From: an uncultured Chitinophagaceae bacterium
Lineage (GTDB): Bacteria; Bacteroidota; Bacteroidia; Chitinophagales; Chitinophagaceae
NCBI GenBank assembly: GCA_937900675.1
Contig: CALCEA010000128.1
Coordinates: forward strand, 1 to 9,583
Reading direction: 5' to 3'
DNA: 9,583 bases
Positions 1 to 8,200 of this stretch are shown in pieces; position 1 is the first letter of the stretch, and each line of letters opens with the position of its first letter. The notes below the pieces were generated by a model, which made no database searches, was not told where the DNA came from, and saw only the letters and a list, made by a program, of their open reading frames with translations. A program made the position numbers and the translations under genes.

Positions 1-134
1 ATCTCCATCACTTTTGATTTTTGCAAACCTTCTTCTCTAATTTTTTGCATGATAGAAGCATCTACTTCTTGTGCACTTGTATTAAAGGGCATCAATAAAA
101 ACAAACTACCAATAATTGATAATACTGATCTCAT
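1..134 (-). CDS. N-terminal fragment of an exported protein, probably M28-family metallopeptidase (cut by window edge)
   Basis: Reading the minus strand from an ATG at 134 gives 44 codons, open to the left edge. Residues 1-21 form a signal peptide: a short basic start (MRS), a hydrophobic core (VLSIIGSLFLLMPF) and a likely signal peptidase I cleavage after NTSA, before QEVDAS. The mature start contains KIREEGLQKSKVME. This resembles the segment that precedes the catalytic domain in many Bacteroidota M28 aminopeptidases and carboxypeptidase Q-like proteins, where a short helix of the form 'I-x-x-E-G-L-x-x-S-x-V-M' is typical. No zinc ligands are visible because the catalytic part lies outside the window, so the family call rests on this short stretch. 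The exported nature is well supported. It lies 78 bp downstream of the transporter gene on the same strand, so it could be co-transcribed or have its own promoter. Confidence 0.6.
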   Translation of the reverse strand, partial: MRSVLSIIGSLFLLMPFNTSAQEVDASIMQKIREEGLQKSKVME

Positions 135-212
135 ATGTTCTGTTTTAAAATAAATAATAGGTAATATAAAGATTTAAGGTGACTCTAATTCAATTATTAC
201 ACCAATGGACAA

Positions 213-926
213 TTAAGCATGTCCCCCTTCAATCAATCTTGCAATACCAAATGCTGCACCTGCGGCTAAAGCACCAATCATCATTACTTTCAATCCACCA
301 ATCCATGGATTAATACCGGTCATTTTGCTTTTAAAATAACCAAAGACAAATAAACAAACCAAGGTAATCATTGCAGAAAGTTCCAACCCTTTTAAAGCAT
401 TGTCTACAAAGAAATAAGGTGTCAAGGGAATCAATCCTCCAACCACATAACTCACTCCAATATTAAATGCACTTCTAGAAGCTCTTTTAGGATCAGGCTT
501 GGTTAAGCCTAATTCGTGTTTCATCATAAACTCTACCCAGCGATCATCGTCTTTAATAATTTCTTGGGTAGCTTCTTCTGCGACTGTTTTGCTTAAACCC
601 CATTCCAAAAACACCTTTCTTACTTCATCAATCTCAAACTCTCTTTTATGTTCTAATTCCCAATATTCTTGTTTTAATTCACTAGCATAATGGTCTTGCT
701 CTGTTTTTCCTGCCAAATATCCACCCAAGCCCATGGCAATAGATCCAGCACAAATCTCTGCAATACCTGCAATCCATATCAAACTCACATTACCGCTAAC
801 TGCCCCACTCAAGCCTGCAGCTAGCGCAAAAGGCACGGTTAATCCATCGCTCATGCCAATAACAATATCAGAAAGCATATCGCTGCTTTCTAAATGCTCT
901 TCTAAATGTAAATGCATGTCACTCAT
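213..926 (-). CDS. VIT1/CCC1-family Fe2+/Mn2+ transporter
   Basis: This 237-residue inner-membrane protein has the layout of the VIT1/CCC1 family, which moves ferrous iron or manganese out of the cytosol, probably by proton exchange. Helix 1 (about residues 19-45) carries the family signature DIVIGMSDGLTVPFALAAGL. Helix 2 (48-72) contains GSIAMGLGGYL, with Met65 in the region of the metal-path methionine. A charged cytoplasmic segment (about 74-145) is rich in Glu (E76, E83, E87, E90, E92, E96, E98, E101) and corresponds to the metal-binding domain of the plant and eukaryotic homologues. Helices 3-5 follow at about 152-173, 181-199 and 207-231. The N terminus (MSDMHLHLEEHLE) is His- and acid-rich, which may add metal sites. 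Metal specificity cannot be read from the sequence. It is divergent from the ThuA-GSDH gene, with nothing visible that ties the two functionally. Confidence 0.9.
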   Translation of the reverse strand: MSDMHLHLEEHLESSDMLSDIVIGMSDGLTVPFALAAGLSGAVSGNVSLIWIAGIAEICAGSIAMGLGGYLAGKTEQDHYASELKQEYWELEHKREFEIDEVRKVFLEWGLSKTVAEEATQEIIKDDDRWVEFMMKHELGLTKPDPKRASRSAFNIGVSYVVGGLIPLTPYFFVDNALKGLELSAMITLVCLFVFGYFKSKMTGINPWIGGLKVMMIGALAAGAAFGIARLIEGGHA

Positions 927-1005
927 AGAATTAAGGTTTATCTACCCTAAATGTATTTAAGTTTATTTTGATATGCGCTAAAAAAGTAGGAAATTAACTC
1001 CCAAT
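927..1005. promoter_or_regulatory. Divergent intergenic region, expected to hold promoters for both flanking genes
   Basis: These 79 bp separate two genes that point away from each other, so promoters in both directions are expected here or just inside the genes. The Bacteroidota -7 consensus is TAnnTTTG. On the minus strand TACATTTA (plus coordinates 948-955) differs from it in one base and sits about 22 bp before the transporter ATG. On the plus strand TTATTTTG (963-970) also differs in one base and sits about 36 bp before the ATG at 1006. I see no convincing -33 TTG at the right distance for either, so these are weak candidates. No operator-like inverted repeat stands out. Confidence 0.4.
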
Positions 1006-3120
1006 ATGAAAAAATCTATCCTATCCATTGGCCTATTTAGCATGGCCATTTTATTACTAACTGCTTGCAGTAATAAAAGAAGTTCTAAACCAACCATTTT
1101 AGTATTTTCAAAAACAGCAGCATTTCATCACGATGCCATTCCAACAGGTGTGAAAGCTTTGCAAGACTTGGGAGCTAAAAACGGATTTGATGTAGACACT
1201 ACTACCAATTCAAATTATTTTCAAGAAGATAGTTTGAAAAAATATGCAGCCATTGTTTTTTTACAAACTACAGGGGACATCTTAAGTGGCAATGAAGAAA
1301 TTGCATTAGAAAGATATATTCAATCTGGTGGAGGCTTTGTAGGTATTCATGCAGCATCAGACGCAGAATACGATTGGAGATGGTATGGCAATATGATTGG
1401 TGCTTATTTTGAGAGCCACCCTGCTCAACAAGATGCTAAATTAGTAGTAACTGATGCTACACATGCTTCTACTAAATCTTTACCAAAAGAATGGGTAAGA
1501 AAAGACGAGTGGTATAATTTTAAAAATATCAGTAAGGATATTAAAGTATTATTAAACATTGATGAAAGTTCTTACGAAGGTGGCAAGAATGGAAAGAATC
1601 ATCCAATGGCATGGTATCATGAGTTTGACGGTGGTAGAGTATTCTATACAGAACTAGGACATACTGCTGAATCTTATGCTGATCCATTATACTTAGGACA
1701 TATCTTAGGAGGTATTCAATATGCCATAGGAGATAATACTGGTAATTATAGCAAAGCGCATAGCGAGTTTGCTCCAGACGAAAAGGGTTTTGTAAAAACA
1801 GATTTAGTGACTGGCACTTTCTTTGAACCTACTGAATTAACCGTACTACCTGATTTGGATGTTTTGGTGGCACAAAGAAGAGGTGAAATTTATTATTACA
1901 ACAATGAAACGAAGAAAGTAAAGCAAGTAGGATTTTTAAATGTATATCATAAGACAGAAGCTCCTGGTGTAAATGCAGAAGAAGGTTTATTAGGTATGCA
2001 AGCTGATCCTGATTTTGCAAAGAATCACCATGTGTTTATTTTTTATAGTCCAGCTGACAAATCAGTGAACAGACTATCTAGATTCACATTTGAAAATGAT
2101 ACTATTATAAACAGTTCTGAAAAAGTGGTTTTAGAATTTTATTCTCAAAGAGATATATGTTGTCATACTGGCGGATCTATTGCATTTGGACCAGATAAAA
2201 CTTTATTTGTTTCAACAGGTGATAACACTACCCCATTTGATGAACCTAATCAAAAATATGCAAGTCATGGTTATGCGCCATTAGACGATAGACCAGGACA
2301 TGAACAGTATGATGAACAAAGAGGCTCTGGCAATACCAATGATTTAAGAGGAAAGATCTTACGCATTAAAGTAAAAACAGATGGTACTTATGAAATTCCT
2401 GAAGGAAATCTATTCCCAAAAGGAACACCTAATACAAGACCAGAAATTTACACAATGGGACATCGCAATCCTTACAGAATTTCAGTCGACCAAAAGAATG
2501 GCAACCTTTATTGGGGTGAAGTGGGACCAGATGCACCAACAGATAGTTTAGACATCAGAGGACCTCAAGGATATGATGAAGTAAACCAAGCAAAAAAACC
2601 AGGTAATTTCGGATGGCCTTATTTTATTGGTAATAATTATGCATACCATATGTATGATTATGCTACAGGCAAATCTGGACCCACACAGGATCCAAAAAAA
2701 CCCATCAACAATTCAAGAAATAACACCGGTTTAAAAGAATTACCTCCAGCGCAACCAGCATTTATTTATTACCCCTATGGTATTGGAACAGATTTCCCAA
2801 GCATGGGAAGTGGAAGTAGAACTGCGATGGCAGGACCAGTATATTATGGTGATTTATATCCAGCAGCAACTCGCTACCCTGCTTATTATAATGGTAAGTT
2901 TTTCTTGTATGAGTGGATGAGAGGATATATTAAAGCAGTTACCATGAATGATCAAAGTGAATTTGTAAGAATGGAACCATTCATGGGATCTCATAGATGG
3001 AATGGAGCTATTGATATGGAACTTGGACCAGACGGAAGAATTTATGTATTGGAGTATGGTAAAGGATGGTTCTCTAAAAACGAAGACGCAGGACTTTCAA
3101 GAATTGATTATAAAAAATAA
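1006..3120 (+). CDS. ThuA-like domain + PQQ-dependent sugar dehydrogenase-like (GSDH) lipoprotein
   Basis: The 704-residue protein starts with a lipoprotein signal (KKSILSIGLFSMAILLLTAC, lipidated Cys21). Residues 29-240 are a ThuA-like domain with a class I glutamine-amidotransferase-like fold; it shows GGGFVGIHAASDAEYDW (108-124) and HPMAWYHEFDGGRVFYTELGHT (199-220, read as two motifs), with no nucleophilic Cys. Residues about 270-702 are a GSDH-type six-bladed beta-propeller. EEGLLGMQADPDF (325-337), HTGGSIAFGPD (387-397), FVSTGDN (401-407) and GHRNP (485-489) match the PQQ-pocket region of soluble glucose dehydrogenase. By motif, His387 matches its catalytic His and Arg487-Asn488 its Arg-Asn pair. 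The only cysteines besides Cys21 are the adjacent pair Cys385-Cys386. The protein ends right after the propeller motif GRIYVLEYGKGWFSKNEDA, so the PKD or cytochrome c tail found in many relatives is absent. Sugar oxidation is inferred; the substrate is unknown. A class V PLP enzyme follows after 6 bp. Confidence 0.88.
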   Translation: MKKSILSIGLFSMAILLLTACSNKRSSKPTILVFSKTAAFHHDAIPTGVKALQDLGAKNGFDVDTTTNSNYFQEDSLKKYAAIVFLQTTGDILSGNEEIALERYIQSGGGFVGIHAASDAEYDWRWYGNMIGAYFESHPAQQDAKLVVTDATHASTKSLPKEWVRKDEWYNFKNISKDIKVLLNIDESSYEGGKNGKNHPMAWYHEFDGGRVFYTELGHTAESYADPLYLGHILGGIQYAIGDNTGNYSKAHSEFAPDEKGFVKTDLVTGTFFEPTELTVLPDLDVLVAQRRGEIYYYNNETKKVKQVGFLNVYHKTEAPGVNAEEGLLGMQADPDFAKNHHVFIFYSPADKSVNRLSRFTFENDTIINSSEKVVLEFYSQRDICCHTGGSIAFGPDKTLFVSTGDNTTPFDEPNQKYASHGYAPLDDRPGHEQYDEQRGSGNTNDLRGKILRIKVKTDGTYEIPEGNLFPKGTPNTRPEIYTMGHRNPYRISVDQKNGNLYWGEVGPDAPTDSLDIRGPQGYDEVNQAKKPGNFGWPYFIGNNYAYHMYDYATGKSGPTQDPKKPINNSRNNTGLKELPPAQPAFIYYPYGIGTDFPSMGSGSRTAMAGPVYYGDLYPAATRYPAYYNGKFFLYEWMRGYIKAVTMNDQSEFVRMEPFMGSHRWNGAIDMELGPDGRIYVLEYGKGWFSKNEDAGLSRIDYKK

Positions 3121-3126
3121 TGGAAC

Positions 3127-4392
3127 ATGCATAAGAGACAATTTATAAAAAATGTATTAATGACATCAGTGGGCGCTCCTTTAGGCTTAAGCGCATTAGC
3201 AAAAAGCTTTGAAGCAAAAGCATCCGTTCCTGCCAATATACTTGCAAAAGATGATGCATTTTGGGAGGAGTTGAGAAAACAATATTTACTAAAGCCTGAC
3301 TATATAAATTTAGAAAATGGCTATTATAATTTCTTACCTCAACCCCTACTAGAAAAATACATTGAGCATATTAAAGAAGTCAATTATCAAGGTTCTTATT
3401 ATATGAGAACTGTGCAATGGGACAATAAGAATAAAGCTGCGGCAAGACTTGCAGCATTGGCTGGATGTAGTGCAGAGGAATTAATCATTACCAGAAACAC
3501 AACAGAATCTTTAGACCTAGCCATTGGTGGACAAAACTGGAATGCCGGTGATGAAGCTATTATGGCCGAACAAGATTATGGTGCCATGCTAGACATGTTT
3601 ACTCAGGTAAAAGATAGATATGGTGTAGTGAATAAAATAATCTCTGTACCTAATCATCCAAAAGACGATGAAGAGATTGTTGACTTATATCGAAAAGCCA
3701 TCACACCTAAAACGAAAATGATTTTGGTAAGTCATATGATTAATATTTCTGGTCAAATTTTGCCTATCAGAAAAATCTGTGACATGGCCCACGAACACGG
3801 TGTACAAGTAATGGTGGATGGTGCTCACGCATTTGCACATATCCAATATCGCATTGAAGATTTGCATTGCGATTATTATGCTGCGTCTTTGCACAAATGG
3901 TTAAGCGTTCCTTTAGGAGCTGGTATTTTATATGTCAATAAATCTCGCATAGAAAATGTATGGCCATTAATTGCAGATGGTGAAAAGCAAAAAAATAAAA
4001 TCAAAAGATTAAATCATGTGGGTACCCACCCTGTTCATACCGATTTAACCATTAATGATTCTATTGATTATTATGAAATGGTTGGACATGAACGCAAAGA
4101 AGCAAGACTTCGCTATTTACAATTATATTGGTCAGAGAAAGTAAGAAACATTCCAAAAATTATAGTGAATACTCCAGCAGATGCTTCTAGAAGTTGTGGA
4201 ATTGCCAATGTTGGAATTGAGGGTATTACACCAGCTGACTTAGCACAAAGATTAATGAAGGAGTTTAAGATATTCACCGTGGCTATAGATTATGCCAATA
4301 TTCATGGTTGTAGAATCACTCCTAATGTGTACACCACTACCCAAGAACTAGACCAGTTTGTTAAAGCTTTAAAGAGCTTGGCAGGAGCTTAA
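3127..4392 (+). CDS. Exported class V aminotransferase-fold PLP enzyme (isopenicillin N epimerase-like)
   Basis: This 421-residue fold-type I PLP enzyme is of the class V aminotransferase / isopenicillin N epimerase-like group. Visible motifs are RNTTES (123-128, phosphate-binding turn), VDGAHAF (230-236; Asp231 contacts the PLP pyridine nitrogen), SLHKW (254-258; Lys257 forms the Schiff base) and CRITPNVYTT (395-404; Arg396 in the usual carboxylate-binding position). All key residues are present, so it should be active. The reaction (transamination, epimerisation, or lyase chemistry as in EgtE-like relatives) cannot be told. The first 32 residues (MHKRQFIKNVLM...GLSALAKSFEAKA) look like a Tat-type signal with a KRQFIK motif in place of RRxFLK, implying a folded, cofactor-loaded enzyme sent to the periplasm. 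The start at 3127 is favoured because the ATG at 3120, overlapping the previous stop, ends after four codons. The 6-bp gap implies translational linkage with the ThuA-GSDH gene. Confidence 0.88.
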   Translation: MHKRQFIKNVLMTSVGAPLGLSALAKSFEAKASVPANILAKDDAFWEELRKQYLLKPDYINLENGYYNFLPQPLLEKYIEHIKEVNYQGSYYMRTVQWDNKNKAAARLAALAGCSAEELIITRNTTESLDLAIGGQNWNAGDEAIMAEQDYGAMLDMFTQVKDRYGVVNKIISVPNHPKDDEEIVDLYRKAITPKTKMILVSHMINISGQILPIRKICDMAHEHGVQVMVDGAHAFAHIQYRIEDLHCDYYAASLHKWLSVPLGAGILYVNKSRIENVWPLIADGEKQKNKIKRLNHVGTHPVHTDLTINDSIDYYEMVGHERKEARLRYLQLYWSEKVRNIPKIIVNTPADASRSCGIANVGIEGITPADLAQRLMKEFKIFTVAIDYANIHGCRITPNVYTTTQELDQFVKALKSLAGA

Positions 4393-4400
4393 AAGGCCTC

Positions 4401-4434
4401 AACTAAAGCTACATTTCACATTTTAGCCTTAGTT
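4401..4434 (+). terminator. Terminator-like hairpin after the aminotransferase gene
   Basis: AACTAAAGCTA (4401-4411) and TAGCCTTAGTT (4424-4434) can pair as an 11-bp stem with one A-C mismatch and a 12-nt loop. It begins 8 bp after the aminotransferase stop codon, where a terminator would be expected. It is AT-rich and not followed by a U-run (next bases ATTAAC), so termination strength is doubtful. It would separate the ThuA-GSDH/PLP unit from the DeoR-SusCD unit. Confidence 0.45.
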
Positions 4435-4451
4435 ATTAACAGGCGTTCGTA

Positions 4452-4492
4452 TTTGCGGTTTTTTGCATAATTTGTATTGTTAAAACCGCAAA
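4452..4492 (+). promoter_or_regulatory. Perfect 11-bp inverted repeat abutting the regulator's start codon (candidate DeoR operator)
   Basis: TTTGCGGTTTT (4452-4462) and AAAACCGCAAA (4482-4492) are exact reverse complements, separated by 19 bp, and the right arm ends at the base before the ATG at 4493. The arm centres are 30 bp apart, close to three helical turns, so two repressor units could bind the same DNA face. The left arm also starts with TTTG, which lies 19 nt before TATTGTTA (4475-4482), a poor match to the Bacteroidota TTG / TAnnTTTG promoter. The likeliest reading is an autoregulatory operator over the promoter of the regulator-SusC-SusD unit. An RNA hairpin that masks the translation start is the main alternative. 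Confidence 0.55.
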
Positions 4493-5239
4493 ATGCTTAA
4501 ACAAGAGCGTCAAGAATATATATTGCATCAGCTAAACCTGCATAATAAAGTATTATGTGCGGATTTAAGCAGCAAGATGGGCGTGTCTGACGATACTGTT
4601 AGAAGAGACTTACAAGAGCTTTCTCAAGATGGCAAACTAATCAAAGTACACGGAGGTGCACTAAGCAAATCTTTTCACACTGCTTTTGATAGAGAGATGG
4701 TATATAATATTGAACACAAAAATATTATTGCCAAAAAAGCTGCTGCATTGGTACAAAACGGAATGTACATTTTAACATCGGGAGGTACCTCTATTTTAGA
4801 ATTCGCTAAATCCTTGGATCAACAATTAAACGCAACTTTTTTTACTTGTAGTTTAAACGCAGCTATTGAATTTGCTCACCACCCTAGTATTGAAGTAGTA
4901 ATGATTGGAGATAAAATTGCCAAAGAATCTATGTTAGCAACGGGAGCAAGCGCTGTGCAAGCCATTGAATCTATACAAGCAGATTTATGTATCATGGGTA
5001 TCAACTCTATGGACACGCAGTTTGGACTAAGTGAAAACGATTGGGAAGTGGTACAAATCAAAAAAGCCATGATCAAAGCATCCAAGAAAACAGTTTGCAT
5101 TGGTATCTCTGAGAAATTAAATTCTCAACAAAAAATTAAAGTTGCCAATTTGGATGAGATAGATATTCTCATCACAGAATTAGATCCAAACGATCCCCTA
5201 TTGGCTCCTTACAAACAACACGGAATTATCATCTATTAA
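4493..5239 (+). CDS. DeoR/GlpR-family transcriptional regulator
   Basis: The 248-residue protein has the standard DeoR/GlpR layout and length. The N-terminal winged helix (about 3-57) includes RQEYILHQL, the recognition helix region VSDDTVRRDLQEL (31-43) and the wing KLIKVHGGAL (48-57). The rest is a DeoR-type sensor domain with a ribose-5-phosphate isomerase-like fold that usually binds a phosphorylated sugar or sugar-derived intermediate: TSGGTS (95-100) sits at the expected phosphate-binding loop, followed by CSLNAAIEFAHHPSIEVVMIGD (119-140, two strands) and the C-terminal VCIGISEKLN...IDILITELDP. Most family members are repressors released by the effector; the specific ligand cannot be read here. 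It is the first gene before SusC (16-bp gap), so it likely controls the transporter pair and itself through the inverted repeat touching its start codon. Confidence 0.93.
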   Translation: MLKQERQEYILHQLNLHNKVLCADLSSKMGVSDDTVRRDLQELSQDGKLIKVHGGALSKSFHTAFDREMVYNIEHKNIIAKKAAALVQNGMYILTSGGTSILEFAKSLDQQLNATFFTCSLNAAIEFAHHPSIEVVMIGDKIAKESMLATGASAVQAIESIQADLCIMGINSMDTQFGLSENDWEVVQIKKAMIKASKKTVCIGISEKLNSQQKIKVANLDEIDILITELDPNDPLLAPYKQHGIIIY

Positions 5240-5255
5240 TAATTAAAACACAGTT

Positions 5256-8200
5256 ATGAAACTACAAAAAACAAAAAAGCCTTTCCTAACCAGGCTTATG
5301 ATGGTTTTAACACTGTTGTCTACATTTGGATTTTCTAGTATAGCACAGGTTGCCATTACTGGTAAAGTCACGAATCAGAAAGACAATAGTGCATTGGAAG
5401 GAATTTCAATTGTTATCAAGGGTACTAAAAAAGGTACCAATACAGATAACAATGGTAATTTCTCTTTAACACACACTGCCAATAGTGCTTTCACTATTAC
5501 GGCATCAGGTGTTGGATTTAAAAGTCAAGATATTCTTGTAGATCCAAAAGGAAATACAAAAGGTATCGCTATCGCATTAGCAGAACAGTTTTCTAAATTA
5601 GATGAAGTAGTTGTTACAGGTACCTCTGCAGGAACTACTAAAAGACAATTAGGAAGCTATGTTAGTACTGTAAATGCTGAAGACTTAAACAAAGGTGCTA
5701 CAGGAAATATCTTAGCAGCTTTACAAGGTAAAACAGCAGGTGCTCAAATTAGTCAAAACAGTGGTGATCCTGCAGGTGGTATCTCTGTAAGATTAAGAGG
5801 TATTAGCTCTGTATTATCTTCTTCTGAGCCTTTATACATTGTAGATGGTGTAATCATCAACAATGCAACTAACAGAGTTACGAATACTTCATCTAACTAT
5901 GATGGTGGCAACTTTGTAGGTACTATTGGTCAAAGTAGAATGGTTGATATTAACCCAGCAGATATTGAAAGAGTGGAGGTGTTGAATGGTGCAGCTGCAG
6001 CAGCTACTTATGGTAGTAGAGCAAACGCTGGTGTAATTCAAATCTTCACAAAGAGAGGTAAGACGGGCGCTGCAAAAGTTTCTTTCTCTTCTACATTTAT
6101 GAGTAGCTCATTAAGAAAGAAATTAGAAGTGAACCAATCAGCTGTTAAATTTGGTGGCCCAACAGATGGCCCTGGTGCTTTAACACAAGATATCATCACT
6201 GCGCCTTTCGCAACAACTACTACTCCTGTTACAAGATATGATTACCAAGATTATATTTTCAGAACAGCTTCTGGTACAGATAACACGATCTCTATTAGCG
6301 GTGGTACAGATAAAACTAAATACTATTTTGGTGGTTCTTATTTCATGAACCAAGGTATTATCAAGAATACCGATTTCCAAAGATTTAGCTTTAGATCAAA
6401 TATTGATCAAACTATCAACAAATGGTTAAGCATGAGCTTAGGTTTAAATTACACTAACTCAAGTGCTAATGAAAAACCAGATGGACAATCTTTCTTCTCT
6501 CCTACTAACTCAGTAACTATCATTGGTAACTTCCATGATATTTGGACAAGAGATGCGAATGGTAATATCAAAGCAGTGGGTGAAAGAGGTAGAATCAACC
6601 CAGTTTCTGTAATTGAAGATATTAAGCAAAAACAAACTACAAGCCGTATCATTTCTAACTTTGGTGTAAAGATGAAGCCTATTAAAAATCTGACAGTAGA
6701 TTATGTAATGGGTATCGACAACTATGCACAAAATGGTACTACTTATATTCCTCCTTATGCATACAATGCAAACCCTGCATTCTTTGGTGGTGGTTTAACA
6801 TTAGATCCAACACAAAATGGTTATGCAAGTGCTTCAACGAATAGCTTCTTCCAAATCAACCATGATGTAAGTGCAAACTACAATTGGAATATTACTGACA
6901 ATTTAGTTTCTACAACTCAAGTAGGTTTCTCTCAACAATACGAACAGAATAAATATCAATTACTCCAAGGTAGAGGCTTTGCTCCTTTCATTCAAACAGT
7001 AAATGGTGCAAGTACAGTATTACCAGGTATTGATGATAGAAGTGAAATTTCTGTAACAGGTACTTATGTTCAACAAAATTTCAAATTCAGAAACAACTTC
7101 TTCGTTACAGGTGCTGTTAGAAGAGATGGTTCTAGTGTATTTGGTCAAAACCAACGCAATCAAACATATTCTAAAGCAAGTGCGAGCTATGTAATTTCTA
7201 GTACAGAATTCTTTAATAGCTTACGCTTGAAGAATTTTGTAGATTTATTGAAAGTACGTATTGCTTATGGTGAGAGCGGAAACTTAACTGGTATTGGTGC
7301 ATACTCTAGATTCAACTCTTATTCTTCTAACTCTTTCTTGAGTAGAAGTGCATTGAACTCTAGTTCAGTATTGGCTAACGAAAATGTAAAGCCAGAAAGA
7401 CAAGCTGAAACTGAATTTGGTATGGACTTAGGCATGTTTAATAATAGAGTGAATGTTACTTTAAACGTTTATAACAAGAAAGTAACTGATTTATTAATCA
7501 ACAGACAATTAGCACCAACAAATGGCTTCAGCAGCTTATTAGACAATTTTGGTTCTTTAGAAAACAAGGGTTATGAAGTTATGTTAAGTTTAGTACCAGT
7601 TCAAACTAAGAACTTGAAGTGGGAAATGACTACTATCTATAATCACAATGAAAATAAAGCATTAAAAATTGGTCAAGCATTGACTTTATTAAGTACCAAT
7701 GCTGGTGCTCCAGTTGCTATTATTGAAGGACAACCAATTGGCGTATTCTATGGTACTTATTTTGCTAGAAATGCAGATGGTACTTTGTTAACGAATGCTG
7801 CAGGTATCCCACAAACTGCAAAAGGAACACAAGGTTCTGTAACTGCTCCAACTGAAACTAAAGATGCTTCAGGTTTACCAACTGGAACAGTTTTAAGAAA
7901 AGTAATTGGTAACCCTAATCCAAAATACACAGCTAGCTGGGTGAACGAAGTTTCTTATAAGAAATGGGCATTCAGAGCACAAATTGATATGGTACATGGA
8001 GTTGATGTATTCAATGCTGACTTCAGAACTCGTCAAGGTGTAGGTAATGGTAAAGTTGCTCAACAAGAACAACAAGGTTTCCTTCCTAGAGGATATATCA
8101 GTGGTGTATATGCAATTGAAGAGTGGAGAGTAGATAAAGGCGACTATGTTAAATTGCGTGAATTATCTATTAGCTATAATTTAGGTAAAGTTGCTTTTGC

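Noticed and set aside
135..212. Possible promoter or terminator between the transporter and the left-edge gene
   Set aside because: The gap is AT-rich, but no -7 motif with a matching -33 element and no stable hairpin could be found.
499..960. Open frames on the plus strand across the VIT-family gene (499-690 and 733-960)
   Set aside because: They lie antisense to a well-supported membrane transporter, show low-complexity Ser/Leu-rich translations and no recognisable domain.
3685..3894. Minus-strand open frame within the PLP-enzyme gene
   Set aside because: It covers the conserved PLP-lysine region in the sense frame and has no coding signal of its own.
5985..6060. Run of alanine codons (residues 246-250 of SusC) considered as a repeat or slippage site
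   Set aside because: The codons are mixed (GCA/GCT), and Ala-rich sequence before YGSRA is normal for the SusC plug.
6180..6731. Minus-strand open frames inside the SusC gene (6180-6380, 6449-6652, 6510-6731)
   Set aside because: They are antisense to continuous barrel sequence, overlap each other and have Cys/Ile-rich shadow-like translations.
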